A stretch of DNA of 64,000 nt from Bolinopsis microptera (GCF_026151205.1 NC_087083.1:13204944-13268943), one strand, 5' to 3'. Numbered from the stretch's first letter, positions 21,229 through 36,200 are shown. Notes: generated by a model not told the origin, from the letters alone. Program-made: numbers and translations.

Positions 21229-22091
21229 GTGGCTACTTTTACTATTACTACTACAAAGGGTTTTTATGAAATTTCCTAAGATTTTTATTGAATTTTTATA
21301 TTGAATTTTTATATAGGGTCATTGTTATATTATGTTTATATTGTTTGAATCTTGCTTTAATTGATAATACCTGTATTTGCTACCAATCCCACGAGATATA
21401 TGTGTAAGCTACTGTAATCTACCCAGTCGAATGATTTGGATCTCTGAGAAAGAAATGAAGTGGCAAAAGAAATGAAGTGGCTTGTCAAAATAGTTTGAAT
21501 ATTGTGTATCACAGCCAGAAGCTAACTGTCCATCATGTCAAAGAGACCAGGTTGATTCACCAGGAGAATGTTACCCATGGTTGTCTGGGTACCCAGACAC
21601 AGGATATTATAATTTTACGATAAATCATAATTTTAGTATTGTTACAATCAAAGCATAAAATAATATGATGTGCAAGCTTTCTTTAGGAACCTTGCAGTCG
21701 CAAAAATTTACTGCAGATACTGTTCCAACAATATACATCTGTGTTAGATGCCCCCGATTGACTCAGTCAAGTCTAGAAACTGTGACTGAGAGGGTTAAAT
21801 GAGGATTTAGTAGAGGTGTAGTATATTACTAGGGTATGCTTCAGTACATCTTCATGCATTTCAGTGTACTGTAAATCCTAGTGTTACAATTCATAGAGCA
21901 CAAATGCTCTTTTTTCCCTCATCCTTATTATGAGGTTTCCTCAGAGCTGGCTGATATGCAATGCCTCATTAGTTTCAATCATTTATTTAGGTATGGAGTA
22001 CATCAGCTTGATGACATTGTCTTGATCTTGAGAGCAAATGTGTGGCAGATAGTTACAGCTGGTTTGGTTCTCTGCCAGGGTTGACGGTCTC

Positions 22092-25000
22092 ATGGATGAT
22101 GACAGTGTTTTCTTCTTGCAAGATACTGTCGACATTCCATTAAGCAGCTTAACTGATGATCAGGTATTATAGTTAAAAATAATTGTTGTACATTTTAAAA
22201 TACATAGCATCATTAGCAATCACTGCAATTGCACTTCAATTTAGCTAGTCACATAACGCAACGGGTCTTTAATTTTATTTCATTAAATATGGTCAAAATT
22301 AGAGGTCCCCAGTGATTCAAATTAGATCCAAAACTTATTATTATCAGGAAGAAGTTGCTGACCCACGCGAATCCCAGCAGTTTTGTCTCCAAGTACATGA
22401 ACGAAAGAAAAGATTTCTATCTCAATTGAATGAAATACCCCATAAACTTTTGGTCTCAGATAAAGAGGAGGATAATACACATCCACTTCACAGGTTTGTT
22501 ATCTGGCTTGTTTAAAATAGAACATCATACACATTACACCTGAAGCATCTAGATGTACTGTTCAGTGTTTATACTCAGCTGGAACAGCAAATTATCAGTG
22601 TTTATTTTGACAGGATATTTTGTTGTAGCCCAAAAGTATTTCAAACTTCCCCTTTCAGCAATGTTCACAACTTTGAGATGATTAACTATCCCCGAGATAC
22701 ACCCTTTTTCTCATTACATGGCCCTGGGTATAATGAAGTAGCGGGGTATTTTGATCCAAGAAGGACAAAAACAGAGGACATCTTAGGGCAAACAATCTAT
22801 CAGCAGCAAGTATTTCTAGATGTTCAAGAAGAAATTCCTGCCACCAATGATGTTTCTTTTGAAAGCTTTTTCTCTGATTTTGTTGTTGGACAGGGCATTG
22901 ATTTGCCACCTTTAAATTTAGGTAAGAGCCAAATAAACTTAATTATTTATGGTTATAAACTTTTAGATAATATTGTATATAATCCTATATTGTGTGGCAT
23001 TGAGACATCATACGTCATATTACAATTATTTCTATTACGGTGTGCACAAATGGTGTAAACGGTGTAATGCGCTTAGTCAATAAAGACACCGTGTATGTTA
23101 TAAAAAGGAGATGATGAAGCAAGTATTCAGGAACATAGACATGACACAAAGAAGAATGGTCAGTGGGGATTGTGACCCACTTAAACATACATTCGACATA
23201 CTGACAGTGCAGCTATAACTGATTGTGTGTGCCTACTGCTTTCTGATTTTTATGAAATTCATACCCCAAACCCCTATAAATTTGAATTAATATTTCAGAG
23301 AATATTTCGAAAGAAGATGGAAAACCTTCTCAGACATTTACTCAGACTCCAGTTTCACCTAAAGAGTCAATACCAGCCTCAGAGACAACATCTCCTCCTG
23401 TCAAAAAACCGAAATTACTGGGCCAAGATGATCTTGATGACTACAGAGATCTTCTAATTGATGTTTTGGTAACTAGGAATCCTATAAGAATGAGTAGCAC
23501 TTTAAAGACATCAAGTGTTTTGAAAAAAGCTCTGAACTCTGCAACTGCCAAAGATGTTCCTCAAGGAGGTTGTTCTAATGGCAACCAGTCTTTAATGAAT
23601 AGTTTTGTTGACGAAAAAAGGTCAGTTTATATATTTTCAAGGTGCTATCTCTGTTATTGTAAGTACGTATTCAAAAATGTCATCCCTGTTTGTATGTTAA
23701 ATAAAATTGTTTCTAGACTCTTCGGGACTCTTTACCATTTTTTTACTATTGTATCTAGTTTGTTCAAAAAGATCATCCCAGTCACCGTTTCCACACAACA
23801 TTTTTATTTGCCAATTTTTATTCACCAAGTTGTAACTTTTTTCAGTGTTGTTCGTGAAAAATCTCCTACAAGCACACCTAAAGTGCCTATCACTGTTAAA
23901 AATTCCTCTCTGCTAAGACTTGCCTCCGACCCTAATCACAGCTTCATAGATGAATTTGATAGGTTTGTTGAGTAATATTCGGCTATGTATTATATCTTAG
24001 TAATATTCACTTTGTTTAGTTCTTTGGAAATAATTAATAATCTTTACTGTTTCAGAACTATTAACAGACAAATTTTACAGGTCCTTACAGCCTTCATTAT
24101 CATCTACACCAAAATCCCGTTCAAATAACAGTTTGTCTAAACGCAAGAAGACTGATAAACCTAGGACAAATTCCCCCAAGATGAGCGTAAATAAACCTCC
24201 CTGTGAGCAGCTCAATAAGCGGCAGAAAGTTTATAAAGCCTCATCGGTTGAACGTTCTAGCAGTGAAAATGATTCTTCACAATCTCCAAATTTAAAAGGT
24301 ACTACTTGTACACCTCCTCAGAGCAAAATCGTAGAAGAAATCCCAAAGACATCTGTTGATTCTCAGAAAATTGTTCAATTATCAAATGGGGACACAGTAG
24401 GAGATCAGAATATGGCAGAATTAAAAATGATTACTGAAGATACAGAAATCCCACAAAAAGAAAAAACGCAGCCTCAACCAGTAAAAGTATCAGAACCAGA
24501 AGTTAAAGATAAAGCAGAGAGAACTAAAACATCTCCAGCTGTCCCTCCTGAGTCATGTGAAGAGACCAGTGCTCCTGTTCAACCCAAAATCATTGTTGAA
24601 GAAAATTCAGTAGTTGAAACTTGCAAAACAGCGTCGCTTGTATATGCAAAGGATGTTGCTGCCTCTAGCTCTTGTATTGCATCATCGGAGGGAATGGAGT
24701 CGAGCTTATCCAGGAAAGAGAAGTATGTTAATATTTGGTTTAAATATTATTTGATAGATTGCGGAGGTGAACCATAAAACAACAAAAAACACAGAATCGC
24801 TGTCTTGTGTCAAAACAAATGTGGTTCACCTCCCCACCAATAACCATATTATTGCAAATTGCAATCATGCTATACTCCAGAAAATTGTATTCATTATTTA
24901 TTTCATTAATTATCAATAAACATAATTTCGTTAAAAAATTTAACGACATTTTTTAACGTTTTCATCACGTTGCTGCATCTTAGCCATCTTATAAAAAGAA

Positions 25001-26654
25001 TGCTGGAAAGTTTCTTGTAAAATACCAATTCTCTTCAATTGAACACTACAGTTTTGAATTGAATCTAATCATCAAATTTCGCAACACGGATGAATATTCC
25101 AGTTCCATCAACATGTTGTCAATGTCTTAGCTAGTATTTGCTGTCAAATATGAGTGAAAGCTGTAGCTGCAATTAAAAAAACCAAATATGAGAGAACTTG
25201 AGCATGAACATAGCTGCTACCTTATAAAACAGTTATACCTGTTTGCATTTTTCTCACATTGTTTATTTAAAAGTGCTGATGTTTCAAGAATTATAATGTT
25301 AATTGGAATAGTATACATTACATATTGTGCAAACGTTCTATTTATTTATACATGATATTGTTAGCATGAGCACTGTTTAATGCTACAAGGAATCAAAATT
25401 GTCAGGTTTAATTATTCAATTTATAACCAGGAAATATCGTATCAAATTCGAAACTTCTTTGTGCAAAGCACGATCTCGAACCTTTTTCATGGCTAGAACT
25501 TGCTTAAATTATGTTCTAACGTAGACTGCAATTTCAGTTGCCCTTTTATTGTCTAGAGAATGATTAAAACCATCATCTTAAAAGAATGGATCTGACTGTA
25601 TTTAACTAAAACAACTCTTTAATATTTATCTCAATTTGATCGAGCACTAACATGAGCACTACTATTTGTTTTAAAGACCCGAGGGCCACCCTTTTAAATT
25701 TCCAATTTATTTTAAATATCTTTCAACATCAGCACTGTTTTGAAAATCTACTTCGCAATCTTTATAATCCAACTGCGCTGTCCAGTATCTGTTTTGAACC
25801 AAAGACATGTCTTTTTTAAACAAAATGTATATGTTCTGCTGTTCTTTGTCTTAAACCCTCTAAACCGTGCGCGCAGCTATAACTTCTGCTGACCATGGGG
25901 CGAATCCAGAGAATTCCTACTTCAAACACATCTTTCCAGGGAAACATCACGTGATCTGCCATCTTCCACGGGAAAAGAGAATAACATCAATGAGGAACCC
26001 ACTCAACAAACTTCCAAGAATTCAAAGAAAAGAAAAGTAAAAAAGCTCCATCCAATACAGTATAGCACCATATCTTCATCAGCTACTCATTACAAAGATA
26101 CTATTCTAGTTATCAGTGATATTTTTGCATGTGTGACTCTGAACACAGCAAATGTAGGGGGAACCACAGTTCAAGTGATAAATCTTCCCCCCACTACCAT
26201 AACAAGAGCTGAGATGACTGTTCTTCAATTTACAGAAGCAAAACCACATTTAAGAAACTTTGTCAGCAAAATATTTGTTCGTCTCGGTACATTCGAGGTT
26301 TTTGGGCAATTGAGTTGGTCTTCGATGTGTAATCTGTTCCCTGCGTTTCTGAAACTTCTGCAAAAACATTATCCTAGCGCTAGTTTATTCCTTTGTTCTG
26401 TTCTGCCTGTTGAAGATGATTGTAATTCGGCTGTGACTCGCCAAAATGTGACTTATATTAATTCATGGATGTTCTCTCTGTGCAATCCTGACAGTAAGAT
26501 TTATTATCTTAATTTCTATGCCATGTTTATAAAGCAATATGGAAAAAACTATGGCATGTTCAAGGATAATCGTAGTCTAACTGAATATGGTGAGAGTATG
26601 TTGTTTAAACACTACCAAGACATCGTCCAAAATAAACTCTTGATGATCGTTTAA
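22092..26654 (+). CDS. Seven-exon gene: probable nuclear protein with SGNH-like C-terminal region
   Basis: Exons 22092-22163, 22348-22493, 22659-22921, 23299-23620, 23846-23962, 24081-24722 and 25940-26654 join with consistent phases, giving about 758 residues. I chose the ATG in MDDDSVFFLQ; an upstream non-coding exon is likely because an AG precedes it. Residues 1-160 look folded (NYPRDTPFFSLHGPGYNEV). The middle is Ser/Pro/Lys-rich and probably disordered, with basic patches SKRKKTDKPR and SKKRKVKK that could be nuclear localisation signals. The last about 190 residues (DTILVISDIFACV, VRLGTFEV, PSASLFLCSVLPVED, INSWMF, DNRSLTEYGESMLFKHY) follow the block order of SGNH/GDSL hydrolases, but the expected catalytic Ser (SDI instead of GDS) and final His are not evident. 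AATAAA at about 26685 suits a poly(A) signal. I do not recognise the family. Confidence 0.78.
24723..25939 (+). other. Last intron of the SGNH-like gene
   Basis: The donor is GAGAA|gtatgt and the acceptor ctttccag. An inverted repeat (GGAGGTGAACCATA near 24765 and GTGGTTCACCTCC near 24820) forms a hairpin close to the donor. No nested gene is seen. Confidence 0.6.
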
Positions 26655-27940
26655 AATCAATGTTTAAGTTTGTGCATCATGGGCAATAAATTCAAAAGCT
26701 CAATTTATTAAGGATTGGTAATATGTATACATACTGTTATTATTTATCATTTTATTGAATATTTTTATATTTTAAACTTAATTTTTGAATTATAAATTCA
26801 ATTCTTTTACCTCTAATTTTATAATATAAGTCATAATATTGAGATATTATTCACATAATGGATAATTTCATTAATGAAAGTAGTATTAAAAGAGATTGGA
26901 CAAACTGGTGCTTCATCTTTTTAATCTAACTTTAGTATGATATAATCATTTATAATAAAATTGAGTTGGAAACGTTTGTCCAAGAAAAAGATGAATTTTT
27001 TGACTGACCCTCTTATCTAGTTTTAAAATGTAAGTTAACTTGATTTTCTTATTTTGATTAAAGCATGGGGTGTTGTATTGCAAAATTTGTTCAGACCAGA
27101 TAAGCCATTTCATTGACGATTTCATAAATTTAAAAATTATAATATTATCATAATAATATTATTTTTGATTTGATGCTATTATGCATTTTTTTGTTGCATG
27201 TCCATTTCGGAGAATAATATTTGTTAAACTGATTTAAATAATCATATTTCAATGGTATTACTGTGAAACCCCGATTTACCGCGGAGTTTCGGGGAAAGGA
27301 AACATCTGCAGTAAATCAGGGTTTGCGGTAAATCGGGGTTTTGTTTCTTTACATTATGCATATTAAGCCATATTTGGGGGAAGGACATGGCCGCGGCAAA
27401 TCGGGGTTTGCGGTAAATCGGGGATTTACAGTAATATGATATGACCACTCGGATTAGGCACTAGGTCATTATATTGGTTAAGTTTATCTAATTCATTAAA
27501 ATTCAGCGTTTTCTCTAGCTTTCCTCTTTCCGGCTAATTATTGCAGCTTATAAATATAACAAAATTTAAATAAAACAAAATGTTATTTGTCAAAAGAGTT
27601 TGGTTTACATTTCCGAACTACAGCGTTCATCAAATTAAAAGCTAACTTACTGAATTGTTTAATATACATATTTAGTCTGACGTAGTTCAATAAATGAAAA
27701 TGTTCAAATTGTGTGGGAGGGTAAAGGACACAATTGCTAATAATGCTTCTTTGAGCCCGTGTAATGCTTCTTACAGCTTTGGCTTGCATACAATACCTCA
27801 AATCGTTGCACAGTTTTGATGCAATCCAAACTTTAATAAAACTTGGACAGAATATTTATGTCCGTACTTTAAATTCGATGTCACCAACATTTTCATTCCA
27901 ATCTGATCACTCAATCTCCCTTACCCACCAGTTGTCCAGC
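26655..27940. other. Intergenic; AT-rich, one MITE
   Basis: Contains the 3' end of the SGNH-like gene and the MITE listed separately. I see no gene. The 5' exons of the following gene may lie in the last few hundred bases but I cannot define them. Confidence 0.45.
27259..27433. mobile_element. MITE with TA ends (CTGTGAAACCCCGATTTACCG)
   Basis: Starts TACTGTGAAACCCCGATTTA and ends TCGGGGATTTACAGTA, an inverted match. The interior has repeated CGGTAAATCGGGGTTT in both senses. TA flanks fit a Tc1/mariner or pogo-type non-autonomous element. The same terminal theme occurs in the introns of the A-D gene family at 55-62 kb. Confidence 0.7.
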
Positions 27941-27950
27941 CAAGAAATCA

Positions 27951-29683
27951 GTCAGCGATCAAGCAGATGCAGCCACTGTTACAAATAAGCAATCCTCTTC
28001 GACTGTCTCCTCACCTATCATCTCTGAGAATAAGGTCCCTGGAAACATTCCTGGAAACATTCCAGAAAACACCCAACAAAGTTTGTTCGGTGTTCTCCGA
28101 GACATCCAAGTCCCGGACAAATACCCCAAGAACAACACTATAAAAGAAGTTGATCCAAAAACGAGCAAGAAATTATACTCCAGGGATGTGTGCAATGCAA
28201 AGGATGTCCTGTTTTACAACATGTTGAAGGGAACGGCTCAAAAAAGGGAGATTATCAAAATGAAAAGGATAGTAAGTTGGATGGTGGAAGTCACAGTTTG
28301 TTGGATGCTGGTCTTATGTCCATCAGACAGATTAAGGGAATAGATCAGCAGGTGGGTTAATTAGCTAGAAGTTATCTATTAAATGGGTAGAATGGTACAA
28401 GTGTTGTCTGCGCTAAATATATCCGGTTTCAGGCTTAGCTGGGTAGAAAGTTGGTGCTCTTTATTTTAAGTTTTATCGCAGATTACTGACCATTAGTAGT
28501 TATGCATATTTTACAATAATTATGCTTAAATTATGCGTATCAATTAATTATTTAATTAATTTTCTGTTCAGAGTCCTACTCCTACATCTCACGATTCTAA
28601 TTCGCCATCATCTGATGACGTCATCATGTCAGGACATCAAAATCCCACAGAAATCTCGGCTGAGAAACTTAAAAGATTAGCTTTCAAAGACCGGTTTGAA
28701 ATCTTTAATTCATCATTATTTTCGGATTCATTTAAACAAATAATTTTACATACCATTGTAGGTATCAATTAATTCAATAAATTGACCGTTTCAAATTAAC
28801 AATCTCGCTCTCAGAGCAATTGGCCAGCAACTGATGAAGTATTGTTGTTGTTGGGTCGAGGAAACTAAGCACTCATCTTGTGTTGATTTGTACGGGGAGT
28901 TTCTAGTTACCATTAACAACAGGTTTGTTATGTTGTTAATTAAGTTATATCAACAACAGGTTTGTTATGTTGTTAATTAAGTTATATCAACAACAGGTTT
29001 GTTATGTTGTTAATTAAGTTTCATCAACAACAGGTTTGTTATGATGTTAATTAAGTTACATTAACAACAGGTTTGTTATGTTGTTAATTAAGTTACATCA
29101 ACAACAGGTTTGTTATGTTGTTAATTAAGTTACATCAACAACAGGTTTGTTATGATGTTAATTAAGTTAAATCAACAACAGGTTTGTTATGTTGTTAATT
29201 TACTTACCGAAAACCCCCATTTGCTTTGCTTCATGTACGACTAACTTAAGGAAGATCACAATCAGAGTCGTGCGAATTAATATCAAATAATACACGGTGT
29301 AAAGGTTAACAGCTCAGGTATATATTTCTTATAGCTCAAAGTGACTGACTATTATTTTGTAAGTGAGCAATAGAAAGATAGAAACGATCTTCCATTTTTT
29401 TTTAATATGAACACCGAAAAACAATAAATTAATTAATCTAGCACGATTTATAAACAGCTTATGATACAAAATTTCTGCCCAGGCTTTATATAATATATAT
29501 ATTAACCCATGTTTTCCTTATACCAGGTTTCGTCAACAACTGGACATGTCGATTGTAAACGCGGCACTGTCTGTGTTATCTCGAAACTCAGATAGAGTAA
29601 AACCAGACAACTTCTTCCTAAAAACCGCTCTGTTTACAACTGAACTCCTCAAAGTACTGACGCACAACAATCAGACATTTTGA
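27951..29683 (+). CDS. 3' part of an unrecognised gene (5' end undefined)
   Basis: Well-supported exons are 28572-28693, 28815-28922 and 29527-29683, with good GT/AG and matching phases; an exon ending at 28351 (GATCAGCAG|gtgggt) precedes them in phase 0. The C-terminus reads EKLKRLAFKDR, AIGQQLMKYCCCWVEETKH, VDLYGEFLVTINNRFRQQL, ALSVLSRNSDRVKPDNFFLK, then a stop. It looks helical with a CCC cluster. Upstream, 27951-28260 is open in one frame (AKKSVSDQADAAT, SLFGVLRDIQVPDKYPKNN) but the exon ending at 28351 reads in another (QGCVQCKGCPVLQHVEG, SLLDAGLMSIRQIKG). Either a short unrecognised intron near 28180 or a frameshift separates them. I do not recognise the family. Confidence 0.62.
28909..29200 (+). 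repeat. 37-bp minisatellite containing the splice donor
   Basis: The exon ends ATTAACAACAG and the intron starts GTTTGTTATGTTGTTAATTA. The junction and the next 30 bases are repeated about eight times with few changes (TATATC/TACATC/TTCATC; TTGTT/ATGTT). Every unit re-creates AACAACAG|GTTTGT, a plausible donor. The array ends before 29205. Confidence 0.9.
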
Positions 29684-30244
29684 TGAAATATTTAATTGAT
29701 TAATTAATTGATTAATTAATTAATTAATTAGTGTCAATTTTCACTTCATGAGTTTGTCAGATCTGTGTTACTGTTTCTTTTACTTGGAATTTTGAGAGTT
29801 TTTATTCTGTGATTCTTCCTGTTAGGCACTATTATGAGTGCCGGTTTTTTTAATTTCTAGGTCAGATTTTTAACCCAATCTTTGTTTTCACACTTTTCAA
29901 TTTCCATGGGCTTTTAAATATTTTAGTTCCTTGATCCTTATCTTGCAAGGTAATCATTGAAGGTTAATTACCACAGAACTTGTTGATCGTATTTTCATAT
30001 CATTTTGTTGCTGTTGAATGTATTTATTCTATAATCGAGTAATTTTATATTTCACATAAAAACCGAATTTTTCACTGTTTACCTATTTCCATTGTCAAAA
30101 ACTGATAATGTTACTCTAGTTGACAGTGTTGACCCTTACATTATCCAATTGAAAACACGTTTAGTCTTAGACATGAACCTCACTAATTAACTCATTAACT
30201 AATTAACTAATTAACTAATTCACCACTCCCTACTTCCCAGTGTT
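29684..30244. other. Short intergenic interval
   Basis: AT-rich sequence between two plus-strand genes, with TTAATTAA-type runs at 29695-29728 and 30185-30220. No gene is seen. The promoter of the GDPD-like gene should lie here. Confidence 0.45.
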
Positions 30245-33200
30245 ATGTTACTGTACTATGTAGCTGGCTCCTACGTAATATCCTCAGTTGTTCTCTTCCT
30301 CTGCCCCCAACTCCTTCATAAACCAGGCCGCGTTACCTTCCCCTCCCGCTTCCAAGCGCATCGCGGTGGGGGCGGAGAATGGACGGAGAATACCATGTCC
30401 GCGTTTAAACAGGCTGAACTGATTGATGTGGAACTGTTCGAGCTGGATGTGCAGGTATATTATTTGTTGGTGCTGCAGTTGCTTAAATACTTTAGTAGTT
30501 TAAATTTAGATCTTCACTATACTACACTATCTTCACTATACTACACTATCTTCACTATACTACACTATCTTCACTATACTACACTATCTTCACTATACTA
30601 CACTATCTTCACTATACTACACTATCTTCACTATTCTACACTATCTTCACTATTCTACACTATCTTCACTATACTACACTATACTACACTATCTTCACTA
30701 TACTACACTATACTACACTATCTTCACTATACTACACTATCTTCACTATACTACACTATCTTCACTATACTACACTATCTTCACTATACTACACTACCTT
30801 CACTATACTACACCATCTTCACTATACTACACTATATTCACTATACTACACTATCTTCACTATACTACACTATCTTCACTATACTACACTATACTACACT
30901 ATCTTCACTATACTACACTATACTACACTATCTTCACTATACTACACTATCTTCACTATACTACACTATCTTCACTATACTACACTATCTTCACTATACT
31001 ACACTATCTTCACTATACTACACTATCTTCACTATACTACACCATCTTCACTATACTACACTATCTTCACTATACTACACTATCTTCACTATACTACACT
31101 ATCTTCACTATACTACACTATACTACACTATCTTCACTATACTACACTATCTTCACTATACTACACTATCTTCACTATACTACACTATCTTCACTATACT
31201 ACACTATCTTCACTATACTACACTATCTTCACTATACTACACTATCTTCACTATACTACACTACCTTCACTATACTACACCATCTTCACTATACTACACT
31301 ATCTTCACTATACTACACTATCTTCACTATACTACACTATCTTCACTATACTACACTATACTACACTATCTTCACTATACTACACTATACTACACTATCT
31401 TCACTATACTACACTATCTTCACTATACTACACTATCTTCACTATGCTACACTATCTTCACTATACTACACTATCTTCACTATACTACACTATCTTCACT
31501 ATACTACACCATCTTCACTATACTACACTATCTTCACTATACTACACTATCTTCACTATACTACACTATCTTCAATATACTACACTATACTACACTATCT
31601 TCACTATACTACACTATACTACACTATCTTCACTATACTACACTATCTTCACTATACTACACTATCTTCACTATACTACACTATCTTCACTATACTACAC
31701 TATCTTCACTATACTACACTATCTTCACTATACTACACTATCTTCACTATACTACACTATACTACACTATACTACACTATCTTCACTATACTACACTATA
31801 CTACACTATCTTCACTATACTACACTATCTTCACTATACTACACTATCTTCACTATACTACACTATCTTCACTATACTACACTATCTTCACTATACTACA
31901 CTATCTTCACTATACTACACCATCTTCACTATACTACACTATCTTCACTATACTACACTATCTTCACTATACTACACTATCTTCACTATACTACACTATC
32001 TTCACTATACTACACTATACTACACTATCTTCACTATACTACACTATACTACACTATCTTCACTATACTACACTATCTTCACTATACTACACTATCTTCA
32101 CTATACTACACTATCTTCACTATACTACACTATCTTCACTATACTACACTATCTTCACTATACTACACCATCTTCACTATACTACACTATCTTCACTATA
32201 CTACACTATCTTCACTATACTACACTATCTTCACTATACTACACTATACTACACTATCTCACTATACTACACTATACTACACTATCTTCACTATACTACA
32301 CTATCTTCACTATACTACACTATACTACACTATCTTCACTATACTACACTATACTACACTATCTTCACTATACTACACTATCTTCACTATACTACACTAT
32401 CTTCACTATACTACACCATCTTCACTATACTACACTATCTTCACTATACTACACTATCTTCACTATACTACACTATCTTCACTATACTACACTATACTAC
32501 ACTATCTTCACTATACTACACTATACTACACTATCTTCACTATACTACACTATCTTCACTATACTACACTATCTTCACTATACTACACTATCTTCACTAT
32601 ACTACACTATCTTCACTATACTACACTATCTTCACTATACTACACTATCTTCACTATACTACACTATCTTCACTATACTACACTATCTTCACTATACTAC
32701 ACTATCTTCACTATATTACACTATCTTCACTATACTACACTATCTTCACTATACTACACTATCTTCACTACACTACACTATCTTCACTATACTACACTAT
32801 CTTCACTATACTACACTATCTTCACTATACTACACTATCTTCACTATACTACACTATCTTCACTATACTACACTATCTTCACTATACTACACTATCTTCA
32901 CTATACTACACTATCTTCACTATACTACACTATCTTCACTATATTACACTATCTTCACTACACTACACTATCTTCACTATACTACACTATCTTCACTATA
33001 CTACACTATCTTCACTATATTACACTATCTTCACTATACTACACTATCTTCACTATACTACACTATCTTCACTATACTACACTATCTTCACTACACTACA
33101 CTATCTTCACTATACTACACTATCTTCACTATACTACACTATCTTCACTATATTACACTATCTTCACTATACTACACTATCTTACTGTACTACACTATCT

Positions 33201-36200
33201 TTACTATACTACACTATCTTCACTATAACACACTATCTTCACTATACTACACTATCTTCACTATAACACACTATCTTCACTATACTACACTATCTTCACT
33301 ATACTACACTATCTTCACTATACTACACTATATTCACTATACTACACTATCTTCACTATACTACACTATCTTCACTATACTACACTATACTACACTATCT
33401 TCACTATACTACACTATACTACACTATCTTCACTATACTACACTATATTCACTATACTACACTATCTTCACTATACTACACTATCTTCACTATACTACAC
33501 TATACTACACTATCTTCACTATACTACACTATACTACACTATCTTCACTATACTACACTATCTTCACTATACTACACTATCTTCACTATACTACACTATA
33601 CTACACTATCTTCACTATACTACACTATACTACACTATCTTCACTATACTACACTATCTTCACTATACTACACTATCTTCACTATACTACACTATCTTCA
33701 CTATACTACACTATCTTCACTATACTACACTATCTTCACTATACTACACCATCTTCACTATACTACACTATCTTCACTATACTACACTATCTTCACTATA
33801 CTACACTATCTTCACTATACTACACTATACTACACTATCTTCACTATACTACACTATCTTCACTATACTACACTATCTTCACTATACTACACTATCTTCA
33901 CTATACTACACTATCTTCACTATACTACACTATCTTCACTATACTACACTATCTTCACTATACTACACTACCTTCACTATACTACACCATCTTCACTATA
34001 CTACACTATCTTCACTATACTACACTATCTTCACTATACTACACTATCTTCACTATACTACACTATACTACACTATCTTCACTATACTACACTATACTAC
34101 ACTATCTTCACTATACTACACTATCTTCACTATACTACACTATCTTCACTATGCTACACTATCTTCACTATACTACACTATCTTCACTATACTACACTAT
34201 CTTCACTATACTACACCATCTTCACTATACTACACTATCTTCACTATACTACACTATCTTCACTATACTACACTATCTTCAATATACTACACTATACTAC
34301 ACTATCTTCACTATACTACACTATACTACACTATCTTCACTATACTACACTATCTTCACTATACTACACTATCTTCACTATACTACACTATCTTCACTAT
34401 ACTACACTATCTTCACTATACTACACTATCTTCACTATACTACACTATCTTCACTATACTACACTATACTACACTATACTACACTATCTTCACTATACTA
34501 CACTATACTACACTATCTTCACTATACTACACTATCTTCACTATACTACACTATCTTCACTATACTACACTATCTTCACTATACTACACTATCTTCACTA
34601 TACTACACTATCTTCACTATACTACACCATCTTCACTATACTACACTATCTTCACTATACTACACTATCTTCACTATACTACACTATCTTCACTATACTA
34701 CACTATCTTCACTATACTACACTATACTACACTATCTTCACTATACTACACTATACTACACTATCTTCACTATACTACACTATCTTCACTATACTACACT
34801 ATCTTCACTATACTACACTATCTTCACTATACTACACTATCTTCACTATACTACACTATCTTCACTATACTACACCATCTTCACTATACTACACTATCTT
34901 CACTATACTACACTATCTTCACTATACTACACTATCTTCACTATACTACACTATACTACACTATCTTCACTATACTACACTATACTACACTATCTTCACT
35001 ATACTACACTATCTTCACTATACTACACTATACTACACTATCTTCACTATACTACACTATACTACACTATCTTCACTATACTACACTATCTTCACTATAC
35101 TACACTATCTTCACTATACTACACCATCTTCACTATACTACACTATCTTCACTATACTACACTATCTTCACTATACTACACTATCTTCACTATACTACAC
35201 TATACTACACTATCTTCACTATACTACACTATACTACACTATCTTCACTATACTACACTATCTTCACTATACTACACTATCTTCACTATACTACACTATC
35301 TTCACTATACTACACTATCTTCACTATACTACACTATCTTCACTATACTACACTATCTTCACTATACTACACTATCTTCACTATACTACACTATCTTCAC
35401 TATACTACACTATCTTCACTATACTACACTATCTTCACTATATTACACTATCTTCACTATACTACACTATCTTCACTATACTACACTATCTTCACTACAC
35501 TACACTATCTTCACTATACTACACTATCTTCACTATACTACACTATCTTCACTATACTACACTATCTTCACTATACTACACTATCTTCACTATACTACAC
35601 TATCTTCACTATACTACACTATCTTCACTATACTACACTATCTTCACTATACTACACTATCTTCACTATATTACACTATCTTCACTACACTACACTATCT
35701 TCACTATACTACACTATCTTCACTATACTACACTATCTTCACTATATTACACTATCTTCACTATACTACACTATCTTCACTATACTACACTATCTTCACT
35801 ATACTACACTATCTTCACTACACTACACTATCTTCACTATACTACACTATCTTCACTATACTACACTATCTTCACTATATTACACTATCTTCACTATACT
35901 ACACTATCTTTACTGTACTACACTATCTTTACTATACTACACTATCTTCACTATAACACACTATCTTCACTATACTACACTATCTTCACTATAACACACT
36001 ATCTTCACTATACTACACTATCTTCACTATACTACACTATCTTCACTATACTACACTATCTTCAATATACTACACTATCTTCACTATACTACACTATCTT
36101 CACTATACTACACTATCTTCACTATACTACACAAACGTGCGGCATTACAAGCTACTCAAAACCTACCATCATGCAAGGAATATTACCCGGCAATTGCACT

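Noticed and set aside
30245..35956. A 1,903-codon open frame on the plus strand
   Set aside because: After the first 70 codons it reads only the 19-bp intronic satellite; a good donor (GTGCAG|gtatat) and a matching acceptor at 36957 remove it.
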